DNA from: JACQKA01 sp964462785
GTDB taxonomy: Bacteria > Patescibacteriota > Minisyncoccia > Phycocordibacterales > UBA2100
Direction: 5' to 3'
Length of the DNA stretch: 23,035 bases
NCBI GenBank assembly: GCA_964462785.1
Contig: CAYWZA010000018.1
Coordinates: 1 to 23,035 of the forward strand
The notes under the pieces were generated by a model. That model was not told the origin of the DNA, searched no databases, and saw only the letters and a list, made by a program, of their open reading frames with translations. Position numbers and translations under genes: made by a program. Shown in pieces: positions 14,369-22,199 of the stretch (positions are counted from its first letter, which is position 1; each line of letters starts with the position of its first letter).

Positions 14369-15804
14369 GCCTTACGTGGAAAAAGAGACTCTGGCATCTT
14401 GTTTTCCACCACCGCTGTTTGTATTTTTTCGCTTGTCCCGGGCAAAAAAGGCTTCAGGAGCCGCGCAATGGCATAGAGCTCGACAACTGCCTCTGCGATG
14501 AGCCGCTTCCCTTCCTCGGGATTCTCTTTCACCACCGAGAATGGCTTGGTGTCGGTGATCTTTTTATCGAGCGCTTGCACGCGACTCCATACATAGCTCA
14601 CCGCGGCATGGATATTGTACTTATCGAGCGCATCAGTGTATTCAGATGGCAATAGCGATGAGTCGGAGCGCACACCGGGCTCGAGATGTGTCTCCGCAAG
14701 CTTCATCACGCGCGCCGTAAGATTGCCGAGACCATTCACGAGATTCGCATTGTATGCCTCTGCAAAACGCTCCGTAGTAAAATCACCGTCTTCGAACGTC
14801 GAAAGCTCTCGCGCGATGAAATAGCGAAACGCGTCAGCACCATATTCATTAATGATAGCCACCGGGTCGATCACATTGCCGAGTGTCTTCGACATCTTTT
14901 GCCCCCCAGAGGTGATGTATCCATGCACAAACACGTGTGTCGGCAGAGGCACATTAGCGGAGAGCAGTAGCGCCGGCCAGTAGATGGCGTGAAAACGCGT
15001 GATGCCTTTCCCGACGACATGCAGCCGTACACCTCCCTGTGCCCCCCAATATGTTTTGTACAGCTCACTCTCCTCAGCAAATCCCAGTGCGTTTATGTAA
15101 TTCGACAATGCATCAATCCACACATACATGACCTGCGTATCATCATCGGGTACGGCGATACCCCAATTGCGCGCTCGCTCACGGCTGCGCGAGATCGAAA
15201 TATCCTGCAATCCTTCGCGAAGAAATGTGACTACCTCGTTCTTGCGCGACTCCGGTATAACGTGAATCTGCCCCGACTCAAAAAGACCGGCGAGTTGCCG
15301 TTGGTAATTGGTGAGCCGGAAAAAATAGTTCTCCTCAGCTACATGCTCGAGCTTTTTGCCGCGATGCTCGGGGCATTCGCCATCGACAAGATCTTTTTCT
15401 GTTTTGAATTCCTCGCATCCGACGCAGTACAAACCTTCGTATGACTTTTTGTATATATCATCCGGATTCAGCTCGTGCCACAACTTTTGCGCACCGAGAC
15501 GATGCCGCTCCTCCGCGGCGGTGCGGATAAAATCATCATTCGATATGTTGAGCTGCTCGAGCAATGCCTTAAACAGCGCCGCATGGCGCGCCACGTATGT
15601 GGATACCTCCTCCCCTTCCTCTTCTGCCTTAAGCACATTTTTGAGCGCGTTCTCATCGGTGCCCGAAAGGAGAAACACGTCATCACCCTTAAGGCGCCGA
15701 TAGCGCGCAATGATGTCAGCCTGCACCGCCTCCATCGCAAAGCCGACATGCGGCGCGGCATTCACATACGGAATCGAGGTTGAGATAAAAAACGGTCGCT
15801 TCAT
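14365..15804 (-). CDS. metG: Methionyl-tRNA synthetase
   Basis: This enzyme charges tRNA-Met and initiator tRNA. The 479-residue product starts MKRPFFISTSIPYVNAAP. It has a HIGH-type signature in the form HVGF (19-22), a zinc-binding connective insert with CVGC (127-130) and CPEH (144-147), WIDALSNYINALG, and the KMSKS loop as KMSKT (303-307). An alpha-helical anticodon domain follows, and it ends at ESLFPRK without the C-terminal dimerisation domain found in longer MetRS. The frame is open for 12 more codons upstream, but ATG 15804 lies 8 nt after a -10 box and begins the conserved sequence. It overlaps tatD by 4 bp. Confidence 0.96.
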   Translation of the reverse strand: MKRPFFISTSIPYVNAAPHVGFAMEAVQADIIARYRRLKGDDVFLLSGTDENALKNVLKAEEEGEEVSTYVARHAALFKALLEQLNISNDDFIRTAAEERHRLGAQKLWHELNPDDIYKKSYEGLYCVGCEEFKTEKDLVDGECPEHRGKKLEHVAEENYFFRLTNYQRQLAGLFESGQIHVIPESRKNEVVTFLREGLQDISISRSRERARNWGIAVPDDDTQVMYVWIDALSNYINALGFAEESELYKTYWGAQGGVRLHVVGKGITRFHAIYWPALLLSANVPLPTHVFVHGYITSGGQKMSKTLGNVIDPVAIINEYGADAFRYFIARELSTFEDGDFTTERFAEAYNANLVNGLGNLTARVMKLAETHLEPGVRSDSSLLPSEYTDALDKYNIHAAVSYVWSRVQALDKKITDTKPFSVVKENPEEGKRLIAEAVVELYAIARLLKPFLPGTSEKIQTAVVENKMPESLFPRKA

Positions 15805-15812
15805 GGAAATAT

Positions 15813-15840
15813 ACTCTACTGTAAATGAGTGCCTGCGCAA
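15813..15840 (-). promoter_or_regulatory. Promoter of metG-tatD, leaderless type
   Basis: On the minus strand TTGCGC (15835-15840), a 16-bp spacer and TAGAGT (15813-15818), then 8 nt to the metG ATG. The -35 box matches that of the regulator promoter at 7351-7356 exactly. Confidence 0.5.
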
Positions 15841-15842
15841 TA

Positions 15843-16892
15843 CTATTGCCCGCCTACTGGCTGCGCATTGTGACCCCGTCGTTTATCCAAATCACCGATA
15901 ACTTCCTGCAGCACTGCGGCAACCGGCACCGCCAGCAGAATCCCCAGAAAGCCGGCGGTTTTTGCGCCGACAATGAGCGCCAAAATAACCAAGAGCGGCG
16001 GTACGCCAACCACCTTGGTCACCACCAATGGATAAATCAGGTGGTTCTCAAATTGCTGAATGATGATATAGAGTGCCGTGACCACAAACCCCATACCCAC
16101 GCCCCCATCGGTAAACGCAATTGCAATTGCCGGTATTGCCGAGAGCGTCGGTCCGAATACGGGAATAATCTCAAATACGCCTGCCAAGACCGCAAGCGGC
16201 AGCGCGTGCTTCACACCGACAATCGTGAGCATGAGAAATACCAAAATGCCGATAATGAGACCTAGGAGCAGCTGCCCCTGCATCCACAAACCGATTTTCC
16301 TCTGCGAACGTCGCCACAATCCAATGACATACTCCTCATATTCCGCCGGAGTGATGATAGCGAGAAATTCCTCGATACCCTTTTCCTGCATCGCAAAATA
16401 GAATGAAAATACCAGAATGAGTCCGAAACTCAGTACGCCGCCGAAGACAGTGCTCGCTGCGGCAAATGCGTTGCTTGAAAATTGCTCGACGACAGTACGC
16501 GTCTGCGCCACCAAATCAGAGACAGCAAAGCCGGTCTGCTCTGTTGCTTGCACAATGGAAAAATCGCCCGAGGTGCGAGTGAAGGCATCTATATATGAGG
16601 AGAGCGAGGTGATGAATGTAGCAACTTCAGAAAGGAACACCGGCAGGAAAAAATAGAAGATCGAAAAAATAACTGTCAGAAATGATAGGAATACGATAAG
16701 CACAGCAACCGTGCGTGGTACATTGCGATTGGTAAACCATTTAGCGCCCGGCTCTATTGCCGAAGCGATGACGATTGCAGTAAGTATCACCAGTACCAAA
16801 TCAGACAGCGTGTACACGAGCCACGCGCCTGCAAGAATCACGAGCGTCCGGATGATTGTGCCTGTGGTGATCGTGATGGAAGTGTTCGGCAT
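15843..16892 (-). CDS. AI-2E (TqsA/PerM) family permease
   Basis: The 349-residue product begins MPNTSITITTGTIIRTLVI and contains about seven or eight membrane helices. There is a pair near the N-terminus (about 13-50), one at about 60-90, a soluble segment of about 60 residues, then the C-terminal helix block with family signatures: GLWMQGQLLLGLIIGILVFL, LAGVFEIIPVFGPTLSAIPA, IIIQQFENHLIYPLVV and VGVPPLLVILALIVGAKTAG. The family includes autoinducer-2 exporters and Na+/H+ or unknown transporters, so the substrate cannot be read from sequence. It starts 26 bp after glyS and has its own extended -10 element. The upstream open frame overlaps glyS and is not used. Confidence 0.88.
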   Translation of the reverse strand: MPNTSITITTGTIIRTLVILAGAWLVYTLSDLVLVILTAIVIASAIEPGAKWFTNRNVPRTVAVLIVFLSFLTVIFSIFYFFLPVFLSEVATFITSLSSYIDAFTRTSGDFSIVQATEQTGFAVSDLVAQTRTVVEQFSSNAFAAASTVFGGVLSFGLILVFSFYFAMQEKGIEEFLAIITPAEYEEYVIGLWRRSQRKIGLWMQGQLLLGLIIGILVFLMLTIVGVKHALPLAVLAGVFEIIPVFGPTLSAIPAIAIAFTDGGVGMGFVVTALYIIIQQFENHLIYPLVVTKVVGVPPLLVILALIVGAKTAGFLGILLAVPVAAVLQEVIGDLDKRRGHNAQPVGGQ

Positions 16893-16898
16893 GCTCCC

Positions 16899-16907
16899 AG
16901 TATAGCA
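16899..16907 (-). promoter_or_regulatory. Extended -10 promoter before the AI-2E permease, leaderless type
   Basis: The minus strand reads TGCTATACT, a TGN-extended -10, ending 6 nt before the ATG at 16892. No good -35 is present. GGGAG sits between them but is only 1-2 nt from the ATG, too close for a Shine-Dalgarno. Confidence 0.45.
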
Positions 16908-16917
16908 GGAGATGTGG

Positions 16918-18228
16918 TTATTGAGTGAGATGCGCAACGAGATCGCTTGTGGAGACGCGTGTTTGTTCTCCCGTATCCCGATCACGTACGGTTACCGTGT
17001 CTTTTTTTTCCTCCCCACCTTCGCCAAGTGTATCGAAATCGACAGTGATGCACGCGGGCGTCCCGATCTCATCCTGCCGACGATACCGCTTGCCGATGTT
17101 GCCGTTGTCGTCCCACATGATCTGCGGGATTTCCTTCTTGAGTGCTGTGTATACATCGCGCGCTTTCGCGACGAGCTCGGGCTTATTTTTGAGGAGTGGA
17201 AATACCGCAGCTTTGACGGGGGCAAGATGCTTTGGAAACTTGAGGAAAATCCTTGGCTCACCCCCAAGCTCGTCTTCGGTATACGCCTTCGTGAGAACCG
17301 CGAGCACGTGCCGCCCGAGACCGAACGTCGGTTCGAGAACATGCGGAACAATCTTCTCTCCATTCGAACTATCGACATAGGAGAGATCGACTCCGGAGTG
17401 TTCGATGTGATTCTTGAGATCAAAATCTGTGCGGTACGCGAGTCCACCAATCTCATCAAATTTATGTGGGTATTTGAAATGGAAATCGACAGTGCGTTTT
17501 GAGTAGTGTGCGCGATCGCCATCAGGTACCTCAACCTCCTTTATATCTTCAGTATTGAAACCGAGCGCCGCAAACCATAGTCGCATCTGCGCAACCCAGT
17601 ATGCAAACGACTCGTGCCATGCTTCCTCCTTGGTGAAGTATTCAAATTCCATGATTTCAAGTTCACGCACACGGAAAATAAAATCCCGCGGTGCAATCTC
17701 ATTGCGGAACACCCGCCCAATTTGAGCGATACCGAAGGGAAGCTTTGGGTGATAAGAGTCGATTACATTCTTAAAGTTAACAAACATTCCCTGTGCAGTT
17801 TCGGGGCGCATATACACAGTGGCGTCAGAGCCATCCACCGATCCGACGGATGTTTCGAACATCATATTGAACTGGCGCACTTCTCCAAACGCACCTCCGC
17901 ACTCCGGGCACTCCTTACCCACGTGGTCAGCGCGAAAACGCCTCTTGCACTTTGTGCATTCCACGAGAGGGTCGGAAAATCCCCCAACATGCCCGCTGGC
18001 TTCCCACACCTTGGAATTCATGAGAATCGCCGAATCAATACCGTACATGTCATCTCTACTGTCGACAAATTGCCTCCACCACAGTTGCTCAATATTTTTT
18101 TTCAGTGCCACGCCATATGGTCCATAATCCCATGTGCCTGCAAGACCGCCGTAGATTTCCGAACCTTGAAATATGAACCCGCGCCGTTTACACAGCGATA
18201 CTATTTTTTCCATCGTGACGTCTGCCAT
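16918..18228 (-). CDS. glyS: Glycyl-tRNA synthetase, alpha2 (eukaryote/archaea-like) type
   Basis: This class II enzyme charges tRNA-Gly. The 436-residue product shows the N-terminal segment RRGFIFQGSEIYGGLAGTWD, a zinc ribbon with CTKC (91-94) and CPEC (107-110), and RPETAQGMF (141-149). Motif 2 is GRVFRNE (171-177) and motif 3 is EPTFGLGRHV (299-308). A HGTP anticodon-binding domain (about 335-420: APVKAAVFPLLKN, YRRQDEIGTPACITVDFDTL) ends it. It is the single-chain homodimeric form, not the split GlyQ/GlyS pair. No T-box, Shine-Dalgarno or close -10 is seen in the 130-bp upstream gap, which holds a small CGTATC/GATACG hairpin (18290-18304). Confidence 0.96.
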   Translation of the reverse strand: MADVTMEKIVSLCKRRGFIFQGSEIYGGLAGTWDYGPYGVALKKNIEQLWWRQFVDSRDDMYGIDSAILMNSKVWEASGHVGGFSDPLVECTKCKRRFRADHVGKECPECGGAFGEVRQFNMMFETSVGSVDGSDATVYMRPETAQGMFVNFKNVIDSYHPKLPFGIAQIGRVFRNEIAPRDFIFRVRELEIMEFEYFTKEEAWHESFAYWVAQMRLWFAALGFNTEDIKEVEVPDGDRAHYSKRTVDFHFKYPHKFDEIGGLAYRTDFDLKNHIEHSGVDLSYVDSSNGEKIVPHVLEPTFGLGRHVLAVLTKAYTEDELGGEPRIFLKFPKHLAPVKAAVFPLLKNKPELVAKARDVYTALKKEIPQIMWDDNGNIGKRYRRQDEIGTPACITVDFDTLGEGGEEKKDTVTVRDRDTGEQTRVSTSDLVAHLTQ

Positions 18229-18359
18229 ATCGAAAGAGGGCTTGAGGAATCAGATGCAGTTCGAGGAGCGCAAGCAAAATGGAGTAAGACGTATCCGAGA
18301 TACGACGCACGACATTTTGCGAAGCGCGACAAAGAAATGTGCTGATTCCGCAAGTCCTA

Positions 18360-20330
18360 TCACTGTACCACGTTTGCCTCAAGTGCGGAAAACCCTACAT
18401 CCGAAGTGAGGTTGGTGTCGATATCTTTATGAGTAACGGTTACCAAACGCCCGGTAAAGGTATCAGTGCCGCTCATGGTGATTTTTCGTATCAAGGGCGG
18501 TCGCTGCCCTATCTGCGACACCGATGGTGTGAGACCGACAGAAAAGGCAATCTCGCGCGGCGGCGCGTTTTCAACACCCACCCCCTGCGCGACATCGCCC
18601 ACATTCCACGTGACACTACCATCAAGAGAATTGAAACTGACACGCTCTTGTGCCGGAGAATACACACCAATCCAGCGCACATAAGCGGGAAGCTCTGCAG
18701 TAATTTTTCCGTCTTTTATTTTATTCGATGTATTCTGCAGCGTGAGCACTACAGCGTATGTCGTTTCTTGATCCACTTTCGGCGGTAGTGGTCCCACGCT
18801 GCCGAATGGATTTGAATAATAGAATGCGCGCGCAAGTAATTTGGTATTTGAAGCAAGCTTAACTGTCCGCGCGACTGTCGCCTGAAGTGTCTCAGGCACT
18901 GACATCTCGGCGGCGCGCTTCCCCGCTGCGTGAATGGCGATCTCGACTGACGCTTCGCGCGCTGCTGACAGTTCAACTTCACTTGGCATTTGGAACGAGA
19001 ATGAAAGCGTCCCCCGTTCGCCAGGCTCTAATACATCAAGCACGCCATGCGAGGTATTTTTGTCCCACAGAACCGTGTTATCGGTTGAGCGATAAAAACC
19101 ATCAGGGGTACGCACCGACCCCTTATTAATCGGCAATCCGGTAAGACGCGCGACAATAATCGCGTTGGTAATGGGCACGGTGAGATTATTCACCCATGGG
19201 ATGACTACGCTCACCGTCTCCCCCGGATTCACACTCACCGCATCAGCGCCCGTCTCCTTGTTAACCGCCAAGCTTAACCCGATAAATGGACGCGCAACCG
19301 CGACGTGGTGCACCACCTCAGCGAGCTCGACATCAATTGTCTTGTTTTTCTTTTCCTTTCGCGTACCCGCTGATGCACGAAACACGCGATCATCTCCCTC
19401 TTGCCCCTCGAGAACGCCGCGTATAGTGATCACGTGCTCTACACCGGGAGACAAATCGCCCAACTCCCATACATCCGAATATTTTGGTTCGGGATTACGT
19501 GATTCCACTTTAAAACCGAACGGATACTCCATTGCAAAAAGCGCGTCCTTAAGAACGGTGTCTGTGTTTGAAGTGAGGTGTACGGTGAGCAGTAAGCTTT
19601 GCCCTGAAATAGCCTCCTCGTTTGCCTCAAGTGCGACAGATATCGGCGCGCTTGCAAAAGTAAAGGCGTATTCATTTTTCGCAACAAAGATCGCATTTGA
19701 ATTTGATACGCGATACTCGAGCTCCATCTGTATCGTCTCCTGAGAACCCTCTTGCCCGATGAGCACAGCAGAAATGGTGCCCTGCCGTCTGCCGCCCGGC
19801 TCGATATTCCCGAGCGAAATACGCTGCTGCGGCAAATCCGTCAGATAATCAGTGGGAGAACGCGCTTTGCCTTCAGGATATTTCACCAGCAGATCGGCAA
19901 GCTCAAGCGCAGCCTGATTGTGGTTAGTAACAATAACCTGCAGCTCCGACACTTCGCCTCCAATCACCGTCGTCGGTCCGCGCACGGAGATTTCTATATT
20001 TCCGGGCGAGGCAACGGTGCCGCCCGCACCAATGGTGAAATAATAGAAAAAGATTCCTACTGACGCGATAAAAAAGAGCACTGTTGCCCCCAGAATCCAC
20101 CACATGAGATTTTGTGTCGCGGAAATCACGCGGGGGGCAACGGTTGATTGTGCTACTGGTTCTACTTCCTCTTGCCAGTCGGTCTTCACGCCATAGTCCA
20201 CCGGGCGGATGTCATGCCGTACCCGAGTGCGTAAATGCGGCGCAATGGAGCGCGAATACATCGCCTGCCGTAATTTATTTAGGCGTTCGCTATATGAAAG
20301 ATTGTCGTCCTGACGATCGTTTTCCGGCAT
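18360..20330 (-). CDS. Membrane-anchored surface protein with beta-sandwich (CARDB/DUF11-like) repeats
   Basis: The 656-residue product has a charged cytoplasmic region of about 70 residues (MPENDRQDDNLSYSERLNKL) and one membrane helix (about 76-97: WWILGATVLFFIASVGIFFYY). A long ectodomain of several Ig-like beta-sandwich units follows, with recurrent strands of the type ISVRGPTTVIGGEVSELQVIVTNHN, SLLLTVHLTSNTDTVLKDA and VNPGETVSVVIPWVNNLT, and unit ends such as WELGDLSPG and WNVGDVAQG. These are typical of CARDB or DUF11-like repeats in envelope proteins. No enzyme motif is seen. It follows the RT gene by 21 bp but has its own -10 box, so it is probably a host surface gene next to the DGR and not part of it. 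Confidence 0.75.
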   Translation of the reverse strand: MPENDRQDDNLSYSERLNKLRQAMYSRSIAPHLRTRVRHDIRPVDYGVKTDWQEEVEPVAQSTVAPRVISATQNLMWWILGATVLFFIASVGIFFYYFTIGAGGTVASPGNIEISVRGPTTVIGGEVSELQVIVTNHNQAALELADLLVKYPEGKARSPTDYLTDLPQQRISLGNIEPGGRRQGTISAVLIGQEGSQETIQMELEYRVSNSNAIFVAKNEYAFTFASAPISVALEANEEAISGQSLLLTVHLTSNTDTVLKDALFAMEYPFGFKVESRNPEPKYSDVWELGDLSPGVEHVITIRGVLEGQEGDDRVFRASAGTRKEKKNKTIDVELAEVVHHVAVARPFIGLSLAVNKETGADAVSVNPGETVSVVIPWVNNLTVPITNAIIVARLTGLPINKGSVRTPDGFYRSTDNTVLWDKNTSHGVLDVLEPGERGTLSFSFQMPSEVELSAAREASVEIAIHAAGKRAAEMSVPETLQATVARTVKLASNTKLLARAFYYSNPFGSVGPLPPKVDQETTYAVVLTLQNTSNKIKDGKITAELPAYVRWIGVYSPAQERVSFNSLDGSVTWNVGDVAQGVGVENAPPREIAFSVGLTPSVSQIGQRPPLIRKITMSGTDTFTGRLVTVTHKDIDTNLTSDVGFSALEANVVQ

Positions 20331-20336
20331 GAATTA

Positions 20337-20342
20337 AGTATA
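20337..20342 (-). promoter_or_regulatory. -10 box of the surface protein gene, leaderless type
   Basis: TATACT on the minus strand lies 6 nt before the ATG at 20330 and about 10 bp after the RT stop codon. No clear -35 or ribosome-binding site is visible. Confidence 0.4.
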
Positions 20343-20351
20343 CAACACTCA

Positions 20352-21419
20352 TTATCTATACAGCTGTATCCACACACTTAGCTTTCTCGCATTCCCATGC
20401 TTTATGAGACCAATGTAGGATTGGGCTACCGCTTCAATATCTGCCGCTGTCACTCGTTTCAACATGCTTCGTTTGGTGCTTGTCCTCAACACCCGATGAT
20501 CAGCGAAGTGTACCCAGCCAAGAAAATCAATACCTGAGGCGACGGTGCTGATGAAAACCTTATCGGGGTGCAGTATAAGACGTAACCGCTCCTGCAGAAA
20601 TTCATGTATCTTCGGCAACGTCGTTTCAAGTTGTCGCCTGTTGTGCGATAACAGCACAAAATCGTCTGCGTATCGGATGTAGTATTTTGCTTTCAATCTG
20701 TGCTTCACCCACTGATCAAACTCGTTCATGTAGATATTCACGAAAAGCTGCGAAGTGAGGTTGCCAAGCGGGAGACCAACGCCCGGTGTGATGTGAAAAC
20801 TACCGACGACGCGTTCGATGAGCCAGAGGATTCGCTCGTCGGGAATGTGTCGTCGGAGAATGCCGTACAAAATCCCATGATCCACCGATGCGAAAAACTT
20901 CCGTATATCACACTTCAACACCCAGCAGGTGCGGGTATGATTTTTTGAAACCTTACATGCATACGCTCGAAATTGATTGAATGCCCGATGTGCGCCCTTC
21001 CCCCTTCTACATGAGTACGAATCGGCAATGAAAGTGGGGTCAAAGAATGGGTAGAGATGCTGATAGATGGCATGGTGGAGAATCCGGTCGCGAACGGTTG
21101 CCTTGTGAATGTCGCGCGATTTGGGGTCGTTGATTTTAAAGTGGTGATAGACTCCGTGCATGTACGTTTGGTTTTTGAGGTCGTTGTGTAACAAAAGTAT
21201 GTTTTCCATCAAGCGAAATTGAAACTTTTGTACATCCTCCTTGCTGCGCTTCCCGCGAACAAACTCCTGCCATGCTTCAAGCAAATTCTCCACAGAAATG
21301 ATATCTTCGTAGGTATGAGTGAACTGTTTCCTTTGAAAGCCCCCCCCCAGAAGAGTTTTGCCTGTCGTTGAACATACGAAAACATTATACTGCCTATGGC
21401 TCCCTATCCGCCGCAACAT
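20352..21419 (-). CDS. DGR reverse transcriptase
   Basis: This enzyme copies the template repeat RNA into adenine-mutated cDNA that replaces the variable repeat. The core begins near 21320 (FTHTYEDIISVENLLEAW), followed by RT motifs: KATVRDRILHHAIYQHL, the first catalytic Asp in LKCDIRKFFASVDH (about 170-181), LPLGNLTSQLF (216-226) and the catalytic YADD box in YIRYADDFVLL (about 246-256). The TSQ form of the GLPLGNLTSQ motif is diagnostic of DGR enzymes, as group II intron RTs have SP. The frame as sequenced runs through G9 (21340-21348) to an unlikely ATG at 21419 (355 residues). One G fewer would instead join ATG 21375, 8 nt after a TATAAT, giving about 341 residues. No maturase or endonuclease domain is attached. 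The start is uncertain. Confidence 0.93.
   Translation of the reverse strand: MLRRIGSHRQYNVFVCSTTGKTLLGGGFQRKQFTHTYEDIISVENLLEAWQEFVRGKRSKEDVQKFQFRLMENILLLHNDLKNQTYMHGVYHHFKINDPKSRDIHKATVRDRILHHAIYQHLYPFFDPTFIADSYSCRRGKGAHRAFNQFRAYACKVSKNHTRTCWVLKCDIRKFFASVDHGILYGILRRHIPDERILWLIERVVGSFHITPGVGLPLGNLTSQLFVNIYMNEFDQWVKHRLKAKYYIRYADDFVLLSHNRRQLETTLPKIHEFLQERLRLILHPDKVFISTVASGIDFLGWVHFADHRVLRTSTKRSMLKRVTAADIEAVAQSYIGLIKHGNARKLSVWIQLYR
21299..21307 (+). promoter_or_regulatory. Candidate extended -10 element for avd
   Basis: TGATATCTT is a TGN-extended -10-like sequence ending 7 nt before ATG 21315 on the plus strand. The spacing equals that of the other leaderless genes here. That ATG joins the avd frame only if the C tract has 8 instead of 9 bases. 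Confidence 0.3.
21340..21348. repeat. C9/G9 homopolymer at the shared 5' ends of avd and RT
   Basis: Nine C on the plus strand lie between ATG 21315 and the avd coding frame, and equally between minus-strand ATG 21375 and the RT frame. With nine bases neither ATG is in frame. With eight, both are: avd would start MSELFPLKAPPRR and RT would start MFNDRQNSSGGG. Runs this long are prone to slippage in replication and to error in sequencing. Confidence 0.85.
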
Positions 21420-21723
21420 GGCACGAGAGGAACGCTTTGGCATAGGTGGAAAAATTGACGCTTTACTTCTTGATTTGCTCGAACACCTGCGTGTCGCCAC
21501 CTATGCACACATAAATGCGAAACCTGCCGTACTGGCTCATGTGCTCAATGTACTCGACTCAATTCGATTTTTCCTACAAGTAACGTGGGAGACAAAACTT
21601 ATCAAGAATCAAGACTACGAAACACTGGCTGTGCGAGTTGAAGAAATCGGCAAGATGATCGGCGGATGGCGCAAGGGTCTCCTTGCGAAAACCCCGCCTA
21701 CAGGCGGGGAAAGAAAAGAGTAG
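21358..21723 (+). CDS. avd: Avd-like four-helix-bundle protein of the DGR
   Basis: Avd is the accessory protein that binds the DGR reverse transcriptase and template RNA and is needed for mutagenic retrohoming. The 121-residue frame, read from TTG 21358, has the pattern of this S23-like family: LPVVEHTKTLYCLWLPIRR, ERFGIGGKIDALLLDLLEHL (26-45), a helix LAHVLNVLDSIRFFLQVTWE (59-78), then LIKNQDYETLAVRVEEIGKM and the closing IGGWRKGLLAKTPP. Alternative starts are ATG 21418, which drops a conserved segment, and ATG 21315, in frame only with one C fewer. It lies on the strand opposite to VP, TR and RT, overlaps the RT 5' end, and its stop codon touches the TR boundary. The usual arrangement is same-strand, upstream of TR. 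Confidence 0.85.
   Translation: MPVVEHTKTLYCLWLPIRRNMAREERFGIGGKIDALLLDLLEHLRVATYAHINAKPAVLAHVLNVLDSIRFFLQVTWETKLIKNQDYETLAVRVEEIGKMIGGWRKGLLAKTPPTGGERKE
21384..21389 (-). promoter_or_regulatory. -10 box for a leaderless RT transcript
   Basis: A perfect TATAAT on the minus strand lies 8 nt before ATG 21375. No good -35 is present. The spacing matches other leaderless starts in this window and supports ATG 21375 as the intended RT start. Confidence 0.4.
21671..21709 (-). promoter_or_regulatory. Tandem hairpins in the TR-RT spacer
   Basis: On the minus strand, 12 nt beyond the TR end, CCCCGCC and GGCGGGG form a 7-bp hairpin (21692-21709) followed by TTTT. A second stem, GCAAGG/CCTTGC (21671-21686), follows. 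This could end the TR transcript or be part of the structured spacer RNA that primes cDNA synthesis in known DGRs. The same DNA encodes the C-terminus of Avd on the other strand. Confidence 0.45.
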
Positions 21724-21827
21724 CGGGAAACGAACTCGTTGTCAGCATTCCACCTGTTCGGATTCTCGACGGAGTTCGCGTTGACGTTCCAGCCGTCGCC
21801 ATTCCAATTGGCGTTCACTGCCCAGAG
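21722..21827 (-). repeat. DGR template repeat (TR)
   Basis: This 106-bp sequence aligns without gaps to 22202-22307 (offset 480). Of the 26 adenines on its minus strand, 18 are replaced in the VR, while none of its other 80 positions differ. Alignment breaks at 21828. Read in the VP frame it encodes LWAVNANWNGDGWNVNANSV and more, with Asn (AAY) codons at the sites that vary, the classic design that lets adenine mutation sample many residues. The last 14 bp (21722-21735) are identical in both copies, as expected for the IMH-like end. Confidence 0.97.
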
Positions 21828-22121
21828 CTTGTGCGCCACCCCATCCGTTCCACCGTCCATCGAATACACCACAAGGGTGCTTCATTTTTCTAAACGGTAT
21901 CCCGTTAAGAGAAATTGGTCGCTCTCCGGACTGTATCGTATGTGGGACATTAAAAGTCCTCCAGAGTGGCACACCTATTCTTAATCTTTTTTGAACAGAT
22001 GCGCGTGCGCTCGCGCAAGGCATGCCCGACGCGATTCTGACAATGCAAATGTCCGAGGTGCCGCGCGCAAGCCGTAGCCGACACGCCAGGGCGTTCCTCA
22101 TTTGAGATTGTATATCAAAAA
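21828..22121. other. Non-coding stretch between TR and the VP terminator
   Basis: About 290 bp with no supportable gene. The 5' flank of TR (21828-21872, minus) still reads as a VP-like frame (SMDGGTDGVAHK before LWAV), so TR seems to derive from the C-terminus of a variable protein paralogue different from the adjacent one. No strong promoter for the TR RNA was found. The TR may be read through from VP or start at a weak site. Confidence 0.4.
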
Positions 22122-22161
22122 GACCCTCTGACGTTTCGCTTGCGCGAAGTGTCAGAGGGTC
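22122..22161 (-). terminator. Strong terminator hairpin after VR
   Basis: GACCCTCTGAC pairs with GTCAGAGGGTC. Two G-T wobble pairs and an inner TTCGC/GCGAA helix extend this to an 18-bp stem with a 4-base loop. On the minus strand five T follow, so it can end the VP transcript. In the phage BPP-1 DGR a hairpin just downstream of VR promotes retrohoming, and this one lies 40 bp past VR, so a double role is possible. Confidence 0.75.
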
Positions 22162-22199
22162 AAAGGGATTCAAGAGCAAAAATTCAAAGTGCTCAAGAG

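Noticed and set aside
18229..18359. T-box riboswitch before glyS
   Set aside because: There is no T-box sequence such as GGTGGNACCGCG and no terminator. Only a small 6-bp hairpin is present.
21419..21500. RT start codon at 21500 or 21443
   Set aside because: The extra residues are basic low-information sequence antisense to avd and unlike DGR RT N-termini.
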